Of a DNA stretch of 21,367 nt, positions 7,447-14,095 are shown piece by piece (the first letter of the stretch is position 1; the number at the start of each line of letters is the position of its first letter). Both the position numbers and the translations under genes were made by a program. Where the stretch lies: contig JAVWTD010000019.1 in NCBI GenBank assembly GCA_036667875.1, positions 1 to 21,367 on the forward strand, in the 5' to 3' direction. Origin of the DNA: CAJGDV01 sp036667875. Lineage in GTDB: Bacteria; Bacillota_I; Bacilli_A; RF39; UBA660. The notes below the pieces were generated by a model, which was not told the DNA's origin, made no database searches, and was given only the letters and a program-made list of their open reading frames with translations.

Positions 7447-7471
7447 ATTAGGATAAAAAAAAATCCTATTT
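7447..7471 (-). terminator. Hairpin at the end of the 101-aa gene, possible terminator
   Basis: Minus-strand TAGGAT / ATCCTA stem (7468-7463 with 7454-7449) with an eight-T loop, overlapping the TAG stop. The T-run is in the loop, not after the stem, so termination would be weak. Confidence 0.35.
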
Positions 7472-7771
7472 GGATTTAATTATTACTGTGTTTGATTCAT
7501 TAAAGGGGCTATCAAAGTTGGATACTAAATTGTATTTTACAACATCTAAGTCATTTTTATGAATCCATACTTGTAATGCAAAATGGTTTGGTTCTTTATA
7601 AGATGCTTTCAAATATTCATTTTCTTTTAAGTGTAAATTCATATTTATATTAAGCCCTTTATACCATATAGTCCATTTTGTTAAACAAGTTTTATTAACT
7701 TTATTCAATATCGTTAGTAAATATTCGTTTCTTATGTGCAATTCTTTAACACTTTTTGGATATTCTTTCAT
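7466..7771 (-). CDS. Hypothetical protein, 101 aa
   Basis: Unrecognised small soluble protein without signal peptide or membrane segment. It is rich in Lys, Asn and aromatic residues, with several Trp (TKWTIWYKG, QVWIHKN), and looks like a compact alpha/beta domain. Its ATG (7769-7771) overlaps the TAA stop of the kinase-like gene by one base (TAATG), and GAGGAG lies just upstream inside that gene. The two are therefore translationally coupled and probably act together. No motif suggests an activity. Confidence 0.75.
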   Translation of the reverse strand: MKEYPKSVKELHIRNEYLLTILNKVNKTCLTKWTIWYKGLNINMNLHLKENEYLKASYKEPNHFALQVWIHKNDLDVVKYNLVSNFDSPFNESNTVIIKSK

Positions 7772-8544
7772 TATTTACTCCTCTTATTCTTTATATATGG
7801 TCTACTACTTGATAATAAGTCAAGTCTAGATCCAATATATTCGTTTTCTGTTTTTGGGTCTAAAAGATTATAAAAATAGTCTTTTAATTTGCTATTAATG
7901 TCAAGGTCGTTAATTATTGTTTCTATTAGATTATCTTTTGGTGTATCACTAAAATAGTCCATTAGGAAAGGTAAAAAAGGAAGGGTTATTAAAATTTGCA
8001 TACCATACGCAAATTTATCATAATTTTCATCAATTTTTCCATATTTCTTTTTATAGTATTTATAGAATAGAATGGGCTTTAGGTCTTCTTTTAATTTGCC
8101 TACTCTATAGTTATCACTGTCAATTATGTTTAAATTATCTTCTTTATCTAATAAGAAATTAAAATAATTAAAGTCTACCATTGTAATATTATTTTTATGT
8201 AATTCTTTCAAGGTTTCTTCAAGAGCTTTTAATTTTTCTATTTTTTTATCTAAGGAATTTGTATTAGTATTATAGTGCCATAGATTTTCATCAAAGTTTG
8301 TTTCTATTTTATTTAATGAGTATCCAATTGTTTTTCCTTTTGAATTAATTATTATGTTATTAGGTTTCACTATATTTTTAATGTTTAAGTCATGTATTAA
8401 GATTATCTTTTTTTCCTTATTTTTTATTGCTGATTTATTCATAAATATTTTTATTGCTTCGTCTTTATATTGATAAACTTTTGATTCAGATCCTATTCCT
8501 AAAATCTCTAAATTTTCAATGTTTTCTATTTCAATTTTATTCAT
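7771..8544 (-). CDS. Divergent Ser/Thr protein-kinase-like protein, 257 aa
   Basis: A reduced eukaryotic-type kinase fold. The glycine-rich loop is GIGSESKVYQ (16-25) and the ATP-binding Lys is K32 in AIKIF. The catalytic loop MVDFNYFNFLL has D124 and N129 where HRDxxxxN is expected. The metal site is IIDSDN (D142/D144), replacing DFG. An F-helix-like DKFAYGMQIL (D176) resembles DxxSxGxxL. All key polar residues are present in order, so it may be active, but the HRD and DFG motifs are degenerate and a small-molecule kinase or pseudokinase is possible. I chose ATG 8542-8544, because GGGGGG lies seven bases upstream. A further ATG at 8557-8559 would place that SD inside the gene. Cytoplasmic; overlaps the downstream 101-aa gene by one base. 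Confidence 0.72.
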   Translation of the reverse strand: MNKIEIENIENLEILGIGSESKVYQYKDEAIKIFMNKSAIKNKEKKIILIHDLNIKNIVKPNNIIINSKGKTIGYSLNKIETNFDENLWHYNTNTNSLDKKIEKLKALEETLKELHKNNITMVDFNYFNFLLDKEDNLNIIDSDNYRVGKLKEDLKPILFYKYYKKKYGKIDENYDKFAYGMQILITLPFLPFLMDYFSDTPKDNLIETIINDLDINSKLKDYFYNLLDPKTENEYIGSRLDLLSSSRPYIKNKRSK

Positions 8545-8572
8545 GTATAATCCCCCCATTTATTAATGGGTT

Positions 8573-8581
8573 ATTATAGCA
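8573..8581 (-). promoter_or_regulatory. Extended -10 promoter (TGCTATAAT) of the kinase-like operon
   Basis: Minus strand TTTTTGTGCTATAAT, perfect TATAAT with TG, about 29 bases before the chosen start. The same TTTTTTGTGCTATAAT string drives the plus-strand gene at 9800. Confidence 0.65.
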
Positions 8582-8598
8582 CAAAAAGAGTATTTATA

Positions 8599-9279
8599 CT
8601 AATTCAACTTTGTTACAATTAAAGATATACCTATTAAACTTATTATTGTGAATAGAAAGAATATTAAGTAAAACAAAGGAAATTGTTTTTTTGTTGATGT
8701 CAATTCAAATGTGTCAGCATAATTTTCAGATAAATATTTATTAATATTTTCTACTATTTTATCTGTGTTTTCATAGTGAATTTCTTGAACATGGTTTTCG
8801 TATGAAAATCTTATTCCTGTATTACTAATTTTTTCAATGTTTTCAATTTTTTTTGTTTCAATTATATAATTATTTCCTGTATTTGGTTCAACTAATATAA
8901 TTTTTCTATGTGTTTGGTAAAACTCTACTAATTCTTTTGAATCTTCTTTTAATCTACACTTTCCTTGCAAAATTACATTATCTTTTTTTATTTTTTCTTT
9001 GGTTACTTTTATTTTTGTTTTGTTTTTTATTAATTCAATTAGTTTTTCACTTGCTTCTATTTTTTCGGTTAGACAATTAGACGCTGTTTGTGAATTACTC
9101 GTGTAAATAATATTTAGAAATAAATCTTTATCTAAAACTAGTTTTTTTACATAATTATATTTTATAAGAATACTTTTAAATTCATTAGCAATAGAAATAC
9201 CATCTTCTAAAAGTCTTAAGTCTGCTGTAACAAATTCATTATTAAATTTCGTTTTTACTTTATATTTTTCATCTATCAT
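8599..9279 (-). CDS. Tail-anchored protein with two PH-like domains, 226 aa
   Basis: Unrecognised protein. Residues 1-90 and about 103-190 look like two copies of one beta-rich domain ending in a helix. Each has a strand pair, a hydrophobic I-x-I strand (GISIANEFKSILIKY; HRKIILVEP), then a regular strand ladder and a final helix (EKLIELIKN; DKIVENINKY). A single transmembrane segment at about 200-222 ends four residues before the C-terminus (VTKLN), so it should be tail-anchored with both domains in the cytoplasm. The N-terminal layout matches the genes ending at 5292 and 5845. ATG at 9277-9279 follows GGGGATGAT, with an extended -10 promoter just upstream. Domain naming is pattern-based inference. 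Confidence 0.75.
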   Translation of the reverse strand: MIDEKYKVKTKFNNEFVTADLRLLEDGISIANEFKSILIKYNYVKKLVLDKDLFLNIIYTSNSQTASNCLTEKIEASEKLIELIKNKTKIKVTKEKIKKDNVILQGKCRLKEDSKELVEFYQTHRKIILVEPNTGNNYIIETKKIENIEKISNTGIRFSYENHVQEIHYENTDKIVENINKYLSENYADTFELTSTKKQFPLFYLIFFLFTIISLIGISLIVTKLN

Positions 9280-9293
9280 ACTATCATCCCCGA

Positions 9294-9725
9294 TTATATT
9301 ATATCACGATTTTTAATTTTATAGTATATGAATATTCCGGTGGATGCTCCAAGTGTATCTATTAATACATCGATTAGACTTCCTCCTCTTCCTACTACAA
9401 ATAACTGGTGAATTTCATCTGTTAAAGCATAAGATACTGAAAGCAATATTGAAATTAAAATTAAGTTTTTAATAGTATAGTCTGAAATTAAGTTGATAAT
9501 ACTTATTCCTAAAAGAAAGTATATTGTAAAGTGTGCTATTTTTCTAATTGGAACAAATATATTTTTAATTATTTTATCAATTTTCTCTTCATTTATTTTT
9601 ACGGGGGATAAACTTATAATTGTTGTTCTTATAAAACTATTCGTTAATGAAGTTGAATTAGTTCCTTTTTGGTTTGAGAATAAAAAAATTATTATCATCA
9701 TTGTTATTACAAATATTTTTTTCAT
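9294..9725 (-). CDS. VanZ-family membrane protein
   Basis: 143-aa multi-pass protein of the VanZ-like family. Seen: FSNQKGTNSTSLTNS (16-30) after the first membrane segment, RKIAHFTIYFLLG (61-73), then DEIHQLFVVGRGGSLID (103-119) and IDTLGASTG (122-130). These are the classic family motifs, and the length is normal. Founding member VanZ gives low-level teicoplanin resistance, but most chromosomal homologues have no proven role. No van resistance gene is adjacent. ATG at 9723-9725 follows AAGGAG. It is divergent from the Cys-rich gene, with back-to-back promoters in a 74-bp region. Confidence 0.9.
   Translation of the reverse strand: MKKIFVITMMIIIFLFSNQKGTNSTSLTNSFIRTTIISLSPVKINEEKIDKIIKNIFVPIRKIAHFTIYFLLGISIINLISDYTIKNLILISILLSVSYALTDEIHQLFVVGRGGSLIDVLIDTLGASTGIFIYYKIKNRDII
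9298..9306 (-). promoter_or_regulatory. Extended -10 promoter (TGATATAAT) of the tail-anchored PH-like gene
   Basis: Perfect TATAAT with TG on the minus strand, overlapping the end of the VanZ-family gene region. The start codon is 18 bases away, so the leader should be only about 12 nt. Confidence 0.6.
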
Positions 9726-9746
9726 AGTATCTCCTTTTCATACACC

Positions 9747-9755
9747 ATTATATCA
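9747..9755 (-). promoter_or_regulatory. Extended -10 promoter (TGATATAAT) of the VanZ-family gene
   Basis: Minus strand TTTTGATATAATGG, 21 bases before the ATG. It is divergent from, and 17 bases away from, the plus-strand promoter, so the two may exclude one another. Confidence 0.6.
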
Positions 9756-9772
9756 AAATTTAACATTTTTTG

Positions 9773-9781
9773 TGCTATAAT
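9773..9781 (+). promoter_or_regulatory. Extended -10 promoter (TGCTATAAT) of the Cys-rich gene
   Basis: TTTTTTGTGCTATAAT on the plus strand. Predicted transcription start near 9788 coincides with the AGGAG sequence (9788-9792), giving a leader of about ten bases. A TTG at 9770 lies within this promoter, so it is not the start codon. Confidence 0.65.
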
Positions 9782-9799
9782 TATTTTAGGAGTGATATG

Positions 9800-10531
9800 A
9801 TGGAAAAGAAAAAGATAATTTTTTTAATATTTTATGGGATTTTTTCTGTTTTTTTGTTGGTAGTAGGTTTAACAATAACAAAAAAAAATTTATACTGTAA
9901 AGAAGGATACTCTTTAAATAATAAGAAATGCATAAAAAACATTTATAAAGAGATTGATAAAGAATATTGCGGAGAAGATTATGTCTTAAATGATTCTATA
10001 TGTTATAAGTTTTTAAGTTTTACTAGAGTAACTGCAGAAAACATTTGTGGTAAAGGAAATAATGTAGATTCTATAAAAGAAGTTAAATTGGAGAATGATG
10101 TTTGCAAATTTAATTATAGATATAATGCATTGAGAAATATTTCTTGTAAGGAAGGATATACATCTTTAGTACCAGGTCAAACTTGTATTAAGAAGTATTC
10201 AGAGAAAGCGACATTTAATGGAACAATGTTTGTTTGTAAAAAAGGTGGCAAAATAAGTGGTACTACATGTAATTACGAGGATGTTATACCTGTTGATGTT
10301 TTGTATTATTGTAAAAATGATGGTCATATTTTAGAGAAAAACGAGTGTACTTATAAAGAAGAAAGCACAGAAAAAAAGAAACCTTGCCTTGATGGACAAA
10401 CATATATTGATGAGAAATGTTATACTTTAAAAGATGAGACAAAGAAGGTTTCTTCAAAATGTCCATCTGGTTATGTAATGGAAAAAGATAAATGTAAAAA
10501 AACATTAATTATGGAACCTTTTATTAAATAG
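9800..10531 (+). CDS. Membrane-anchored surface protein with eight cysteine-pair repeats
   Basis: 243 aa: an N-terminal transmembrane anchor (about 6-26, MEKKK before it), then an outer region built of Cys pairs. Cysteines are at 33/44, 57/68, 83/102, 116/129, 146/157, 171/183, 196/207 and 221/232. Five pairs have exactly ten residues between, with the pattern C-x-x-G-Y-x(5)-K-C-x-K (CKEGYSLNNKKC, CPSGYVMEKDKC). It resembles the short disulfide loops of EGF-like or GCC2/GCC3-like repeats, though no family is certain. With 16 cysteines, even pairing suggests disulfide formation outside the membrane. ATG at 9797 is also possible; 9800 has better spacing from AGGAG. It is the only plus-strand gene in the window and is monocistronic. 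Confidence 0.8.
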   Translation: MEKKKIIFLIFYGIFSVFLLVVGLTITKKNLYCKEGYSLNNKKCIKNIYKEIDKEYCGEDYVLNDSICYKFLSFTRVTAENICGKGNNVDSIKEVKLENDVCKFNYRYNALRNISCKEGYTSLVPGQTCIKKYSEKATFNGTMFVCKKGGKISGTTCNYEDVIPVDVLYYCKNDGHILEKNECTYKEESTEKKKPCLDGQTYIDEKCYTLKDETKKVSSKCPSGYVMEKDKCKKTLIMEPFIK

Positions 10532-10565
10532 TGTTGCAATTATTTTGTTTTCATGATAAATTAAA

Positions 10566-10619
10566 GATGGTAATGCGAATAGTTTAACCATCTATTCGAA
10601 AACGCATTTTAAAATTACC
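10566..10619 (+). ncRNA. Structured 3' region, possible pseudoknot
   Basis: Between the Cys-rich gene stop and its terminator lie nested complementary segments: GGTAAT (10569-10574) with ATTACC (10614-10619), GCG (10575-10577) with CGC (10603-10605), and CGAATAG (10576-10582) with CTATTCG (10592-10598). GATGG (10566-10570) can also pair with CCATC (10588-10592) in the hairpin loop, which would give a pseudoknot or an alternative fold. No known RNA family recognised. Confidence 0.45.
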
Positions 10620-10620
10620 G

Positions 10621-10653
10621 TAAGAAAAAGAACAAATTAATGTTCTTTTTTTT
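10621..10653. terminator. Bidirectional terminator between convergent genes
   Basis: Ten-bp stem AAAAAGAACA / TGTTCTTTTT (10625-10634 with 10641-10650), loop AATTAA. A T-run follows on the plus strand (to 10653) and TTTTTCTTA on the minus strand, serving both the Cys-rich gene and the 350-aa gene. Confidence 0.85.
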
Positions 10654-10660
10654 ATATAAA

Positions 10661-11713
10661 TTATTTACTAATTTTCTTGATTAAATCATTTGTACTATAA
10701 TTAGTATCAAATATTTCATCATTATTTCCAAATTCTTTTTCATATTGCATTACATAAAGCATTTTTATAATTAAGTTTTTAAAATTATTATTATTAGGTA
10801 TTTCATTAAGTGTAAATACCACCATTTTTTTTATGTTAATAGTGTCAAAGATGCTTTCATAATTGCCCATATTCCTTATGATTAAAAGGGCAGTATTATG
10901 AATTCCATTTTTTTCTAAAGATAATTCTATGTATTCTCTTAATAATTGATAAGAGTTTGCAAAATTACATCCGTTTTTTTCTTCCTCTCTTAATAGTTTT
11001 GGAACAAATTTAGTAATTCCAAAAATCTTTGAAGAGACTACTCCTTTAGTTAGTCCAATATTTTCAAAAACAGTTTTTTCTTTTATTTTTACATTTTCAA
11101 TTAATAAGTGGCTTGGTTTATATAAATAATTTGAGTCTAAACAATATTTATTTGGAAATGTTTCTAAAAAGGAATTTTCTTCTTCATCTTTAAAAATTCC
11201 TATTAAATTTTTCTTTTTTTCAAATAAAAGTGATGGTTTATAATTTAATGCACTTTTTTCTTGTATATTTAATTCTCTTACATTAAATTCTAAATTATCA
11301 AAATTTGTTGTCTTATAAAATATTTTTGATTTTTCATTAATTCTATAATAATTTAATAATGGTTTATTGAAGTTTTTTTGTAGTTTTATTAAGTCATCAA
11401 TATTATTAGTAATTAAGTCTAAAAAGTTTACGTTTGAGTAGTTATCAGTTTTAGATAATTTATCATAAATAAATTTATTGTTTTCTTTATTATTTTGAAG
11501 TCCTAGTGGATGTGATAGATTTCTATTTAGTATTCTTATTAGGACACTTTTATTAGCATATTTAATTGTGAATAGTTTTGAATCAAACTGTTCTTGTTTT
11601 TGATTTTTTACTTTTTTTAGTGTTTCTAAAGAATTTATTATATATCTTTCACTTGGTTTAATAAGATTATTTAAATCTTTTTCATTTATAAATAAGTTTT
11701 CGCTATTGTTCAT
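10661..11713 (-). CDS. Hypothetical protein, possible PBECR4-like domain, 350 aa
   Basis: Soluble, Asn/Lys-rich protein without signal or membrane segment. Residues about 44-215 loosely follow the PBECR4 layout (phage-associated barnase/EndoU/colicin/RelE-like nuclease fold). There is a strand pair and ANKSVLIRILNRNLSHPLGL, with the family-like HxxGL at about 68-72. Next come a helix (ITNNIDDLIKLQKNF), then PSLLFEKKKNLIGIFKD and FLETF. The 130 C-terminal residues, starting near IGLTKGVVSSKIFG, are not recognised. I cannot point to proven catalytic residues, so the family call is weak. ATG at 11711-11713 follows GGGGGG, and upstream is the best consensus promoter in the window, so expression may be high. 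Single-gene unit, ended by the bidirectional terminator. Confidence 0.6.
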   Translation of the reverse strand: MNNSENLFINEKDLNNLIKPSERYIINSLETLKKVKNQKQEQFDSKLFTIKYANKSVLIRILNRNLSHPLGLQNNKENNKFIYDKLSKTDNYSNVNFLDLITNNIDDLIKLQKNFNKPLLNYYRINEKSKIFYKTTNFDNLEFNVRELNIQEKSALNYKPSLLFEKKKNLIGIFKDEEENSFLETFPNKYCLDSNYLYKPSHLLIENVKIKEKTVFENIGLTKGVVSSKIFGITKFVPKLLREEEKNGCNFANSYQLLREYIELSLEKNGIHNTALLIIRNMGNYESIFDTINIKKMVVFTLNEIPNNNNFKNLIIKMLYVMQYEKEFGNNDEIFDTNYSTNDLIKKISK

Positions 11714-11736
11714 GTAATTCCCCCCGTTATTTTTAA

Positions 11737-11765
11737 ATTATAACATCTTTTTTTATAAGTGTCAA
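11737..11765 (-). promoter_or_regulatory. Consensus sigma-A promoter of the 350-aa gene
   Basis: Minus strand TTGACA (11765-11760), 17 bases, TATAAT (11742-11737), with an extended TG element. Both hexamers are perfect. It begins six bases after the small-ORF terminator T-run. Confidence 0.9.
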
Positions 11766-11770
11766 ACATG

Positions 11771-11792
11771 AAAAACCCAAGATTTCTCTTGG
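11771..11792 (-). terminator. Intrinsic terminator of the small-ORF transcript
   Basis: Minus-strand CCAAGA-GAAA-TCTTGG (11792-11777), a six-bp stem with a GNRA loop, followed by GTTTTT. It starts three bases after the small-ORF stop. Confidence 0.8.
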
Positions 11793-11794
11793 AT

Positions 11795-11854
11795 TTAAAG
11801 GTTTAGCATGATAAACATTAATTCTTCATCACTAATTAAAAACATCTCTTCCAC
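11795..11854 (-). CDS. Small ORF of 19 codons (GTG start)
   Basis: Translation gives MEEMFLISDEELMFIMLNL: acidic at the start and middle, hydrophobic elsewhere, possibly an amphipathic helix. Support comes from context, not length. GGGGTGAT precedes the GTG, a promoter with 17-bp spacing lies just upstream, and a clean terminator follows the TAA stop after three bases. The predicted transcript is only about 95 nt. It could be a small protein, a leader peptide or a coding-looking small RNA. No family recognised. Confidence 0.5.
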   Translation of the reverse strand: MEEMFLISDEELMFIMLNL

Positions 11855-11872
11855 TTTAATCACCCCACTAAC

Positions 11873-11901
11873 AATATACTATACTAATTCTTTTTTGTAA
11901 A
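11873..11901 (-). promoter_or_regulatory. Promoter of the small-ORF transcript
   Basis: Minus strand TTTACA (11901-11896), 17 bases, TATATT (11878-11873); each hexamer is 5/6. Start of transcription is expected near 11866, about 12 bases before the GTG. The rest of 11902-12009 is AT-rich with no recognised element or clear terminator for the 338-aa gene. Confidence 0.65.
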
Positions 11902-12009
11902 AAGGGTGATTTCTGTTATTTTAATTATATTTTTATGTGTAAATTTAAATTTAAGTTAGTTAAAGTTTTGTTATTTAATCCTTTTTTTGTTCTAATTTTA
12001 AAATTTAAA

Positions 12010-13026
12010 TTATTGTTTGGCTATTTGTAATGTTTTTTCTTTGAAATCTTCTATATTTTCTTCAAAGTTTTTTTTAAATTTTTGTTTTTTATTTAGATAA
12101 CAATAATCTAAATATTTTCCATATTGTTCTGATAATGAGTCAAGTTTTTTATTGTAAGCATTATAGTTTATTGGAAAGAATTGTTTTAATGTTTCAAGTT
12201 CTCCTGATAAGCATGCTTGTTTAATTATTTCTAATAGTTCTTTATTTTGTGTTAAAGGATATGTTAATTCTCTTTCAAATGTATATGCTTCGCTAAAATA
12301 ATTGCGGGTAATATCTCTTGTATGAATTCTTTTTAAAAATTCATTATCCAAATTATAAAATTTGTATGATAAAATTTGATCTATTATTTTTTCGGTAAAA
12401 TAAACATTAAATACTTCGTCTAACAAGTCTGATTTTGATGTACCCATACCATTATTTGTCATAAAAAATTCTGCTATGCCTGATCTAATATACACCATTT
12501 TGTCTGTTACTTTTATTTTTGAATTGTTTATACTATTGATGGCGTGTTTTAGTTCGTGTGTAAGTGTGTCTAAAAAATTTATTCTAGTTACTGGAAATCC
12601 TTCTTGTAATAATCCTATTAGAATTTTACTTTGTTGATATGTTATATCATATTTATTGAAAATTGGTGATGGTAATGTAAACATTCCAGAACAATCTTCA
12701 TTTGGTCCATAAATATTATAATCTTTAAAAATCTCGTTTGATTCTCTTGCTTCTACAACTATTTCTACATCATTTAAGGCTTGATAAAATAAATAATCAA
12801 TGTCTTTGTTATTGTCTTCTAAAAGTGCGACATTAATAAGTTCTAGCATGTCCATAAGCATTTTTGGATAATCATATTTCTTTTTAATATCTAATAGATA
12901 CCCTCTTTTATCTTTTAATACTTTTTGTAAGTTATCATCAAATTTGCTTAGTTTTGGTTCTGGTGGTTCCATTATTCCTTTATAATAGGCTGGTAGTGGG
13001 TAGTCTTTATATTCTGTTAGTTCCAT
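12010..13026 (-). CDS. HExxH metalloprotease-like protein, copy 2 (338 aa)
   Basis: Predicted zinc-dependent peptidase of unknown family; cytoplasmic, as no signal peptide is seen. The zinc motif is HELKH (H157, E158, H161) in a helix TLTHELKHAINS. Downstream RSGIAEFF (181-188) and LLDEVFNVYFTEKI (201-214) offer E204 or E212 as third zinc ligand, as in gluzincins. It is a clear paralogue of the upstream 345-aa protein: both share a helical N-terminal part with DMLxLI, the HExxH block, the YIRSGxxEF and LDEVFNVxFTE blocks, and YFSEAYxFERxxTYPLxxN. Its start (13024-13026, AAGGAG seven bases upstream) overlaps the end of that gene by 20 bases, so the two are coupled. Confidence 0.78.
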   Translation of the reverse strand: MELTEYKDYPLPAYYKGIMEPPEPKLSKFDDNLQKVLKDKRGYLLDIKKKYDYPKMLMDMLELINVALLEDNNKDIDYLFYQALNDVEIVVEARESNEIFKDYNIYGPNEDCSGMFTLPSPIFNKYDITYQQSKILIGLLQEGFPVTRINFLDTLTHELKHAINSINNSKIKVTDKMVYIRSGIAEFFMTNNGMGTSKSDLLDEVFNVYFTEKIIDQILSYKFYNLDNEFLKRIHTRDITRNYFSEAYTFERELTYPLTQNKELLEIIKQACLSGELETLKQFFPINYNAYNKKLDSLSEQYGKYLDYCYLNKKQKFKKNFEENIEDFKEKTLQIAKQ

Positions 13027-14044
13027 AACTTTTCTCCTTGTTTTTTACTATTTCTATTGTTTTATCTTTAAATATATCAATTCCCTTGTCAAATGTTTCT
13101 ACAAATTCATTTTCTGTGAGTGCTCTATAATTTTTAGATAAAAAGTTTAATATTTGCTCATAATTGCTATAAGTTCCATTAAATATTTCTTTATATGGTT
13201 CTAAATTACCTTTCATTGATGCTTCTTTTACTATACTCATTATTTCTTCATTTGATTGAAGTGGATATGTTATTAGTCTTTCAAACCAATAAGCTTCTGA
13301 ATAGTAATGTCCTTTTATATTATCTATTTCTATTTTTCTTAGAAATTTGTTGTCTAGGTTTAAAAATTTATAATTTATAATTCTATCCATTAATTGTTCA
13401 GTGAATACTACATTAAATACTTCATCAAGTATAGTACCTGATTGTAGCATTTTCTGCCCGTCTTTATAGATAAATTCTGATAAACCTGATCTAATATATA
13501 CTAAACCTTTATTATTTAAAATGTTTGTATTAAGTCTATTAGTAAGAGCATGTCTTATTTCATGTATCATTGTGCATAATATTTGATTATTTGTTCTGAA
13601 TGTCTCGTTTTTCTTTTCTCCGACTATAATATATTTTGTATTGTATTGTTCTTTGTTGGAGGGTTTTGACCAAACATACAATCCTAGATTTGTTGTATTT
13701 GTAAATGGTTTATTGTTATCTTTGGATATTTCCGCTACGGTTTTAGGTCCTGTATAGATTTCGACTTCATTTATTACATCATAAAATAAATCCTCTATAA
13801 ATAGGTCATATTCATCCATAAAGGCAAGATATATTAAGGAAAGCATATCTATAGTTTTTTTACTATAGTTAAATTTTTTTTGGATTTCTTTTAAATATTC
13901 GCTTTTTTCTTTTAGGATTTTAATTAATTGTGCTGTTGATAGTTTCCCGTTTGTAGCACTAAAGTATGTTTCTTTTTTATAGGGGTTAAGAATATAATTA
14001 GGAATCATGTAATCTTCATATAATAGTTTCTTTTTTAGTTCCAT
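13007..14044 (-). CDS. HExxH metalloprotease-like protein, copy 1 (345 aa)
   Basis: Paralogue of the downstream 338-aa protein, with the zinc motif HEIRH (H161, E162, H165), YIRSGLSEF (183-191) and ILDEVFNVVFTEQL (205-218), where E208 or E216 may be the third ligand. The N-terminal 100 residues are helical and more divergent. No signal peptide, so a cytoplasmic role is expected; the target is unknown. ATG at 14042-14044 follows AAAAGGAG. The promoter at 14070-14078 sits 25 bases upstream, after the coiled-coil gene. No close named family comes to mind. The conservation of active-site residues in both copies argues that both are active and not decayed. Confidence 0.78.
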   Translation of the reverse strand: MELKKKLLYEDYMIPNYILNPYKKETYFSATNGKLSTAQLIKILKEKSEYLKEIQKKFNYSKKTIDMLSLIYLAFMDEYDLFIEDLFYDVINEVEIYTGPKTVAEISKDNNKPFTNTTNLGLYVWSKPSNKEQYNTKYIIVGEKKNETFRTNNQILCTMIHEIRHALTNRLNTNILNNKGLVYIRSGLSEFIYKDGQKMLQSGTILDEVFNVVFTEQLMDRIINYKFLNLDNKFLRKIEIDNIKGHYYSEAYWFERLITYPLQSNEEIMSIVKEASMKGNLEPYKEIFNGTYSNYEQILNFLSKNYRALTENEFVETFDKGIDIFKDKTIEIVKNKEKSYGTNRI

Positions 14045-14069
14045 ATTATTCTCCTTTTTTGTATTTATT

Positions 14070-14078
14070 ATGATAGCA
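14070..14078 (-). promoter_or_regulatory. Extended -10 promoter (TGCTATCAT) of the metalloprotease-like pair
   Basis: Minus strand TTTTTTTTGTGCTATCAT, 5/6 to TATAAT with TG, lying 25 bases before the ATG. The T-run before it may also serve as the U-tract of a weak terminator for the coiled-coil gene. Confidence 0.5.
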
Positions 14079-14095
14079 CAAAAAAAAGAATTAAT

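Noticed and set aside
9770..9799. Longer start (TTG at 9770) for the Cys-rich protein
   Set aside because: The extra codons are the -10 element and the Shine-Dalgarno; ATG at 9797/9800 fits.
6739..11713. Prophage remnant (NT5C nucleotidase and PBECR-like protein)
   Set aside because: No integrase, structural, lysis or attachment-site signature is seen, and base composition and promoter style match the rest.
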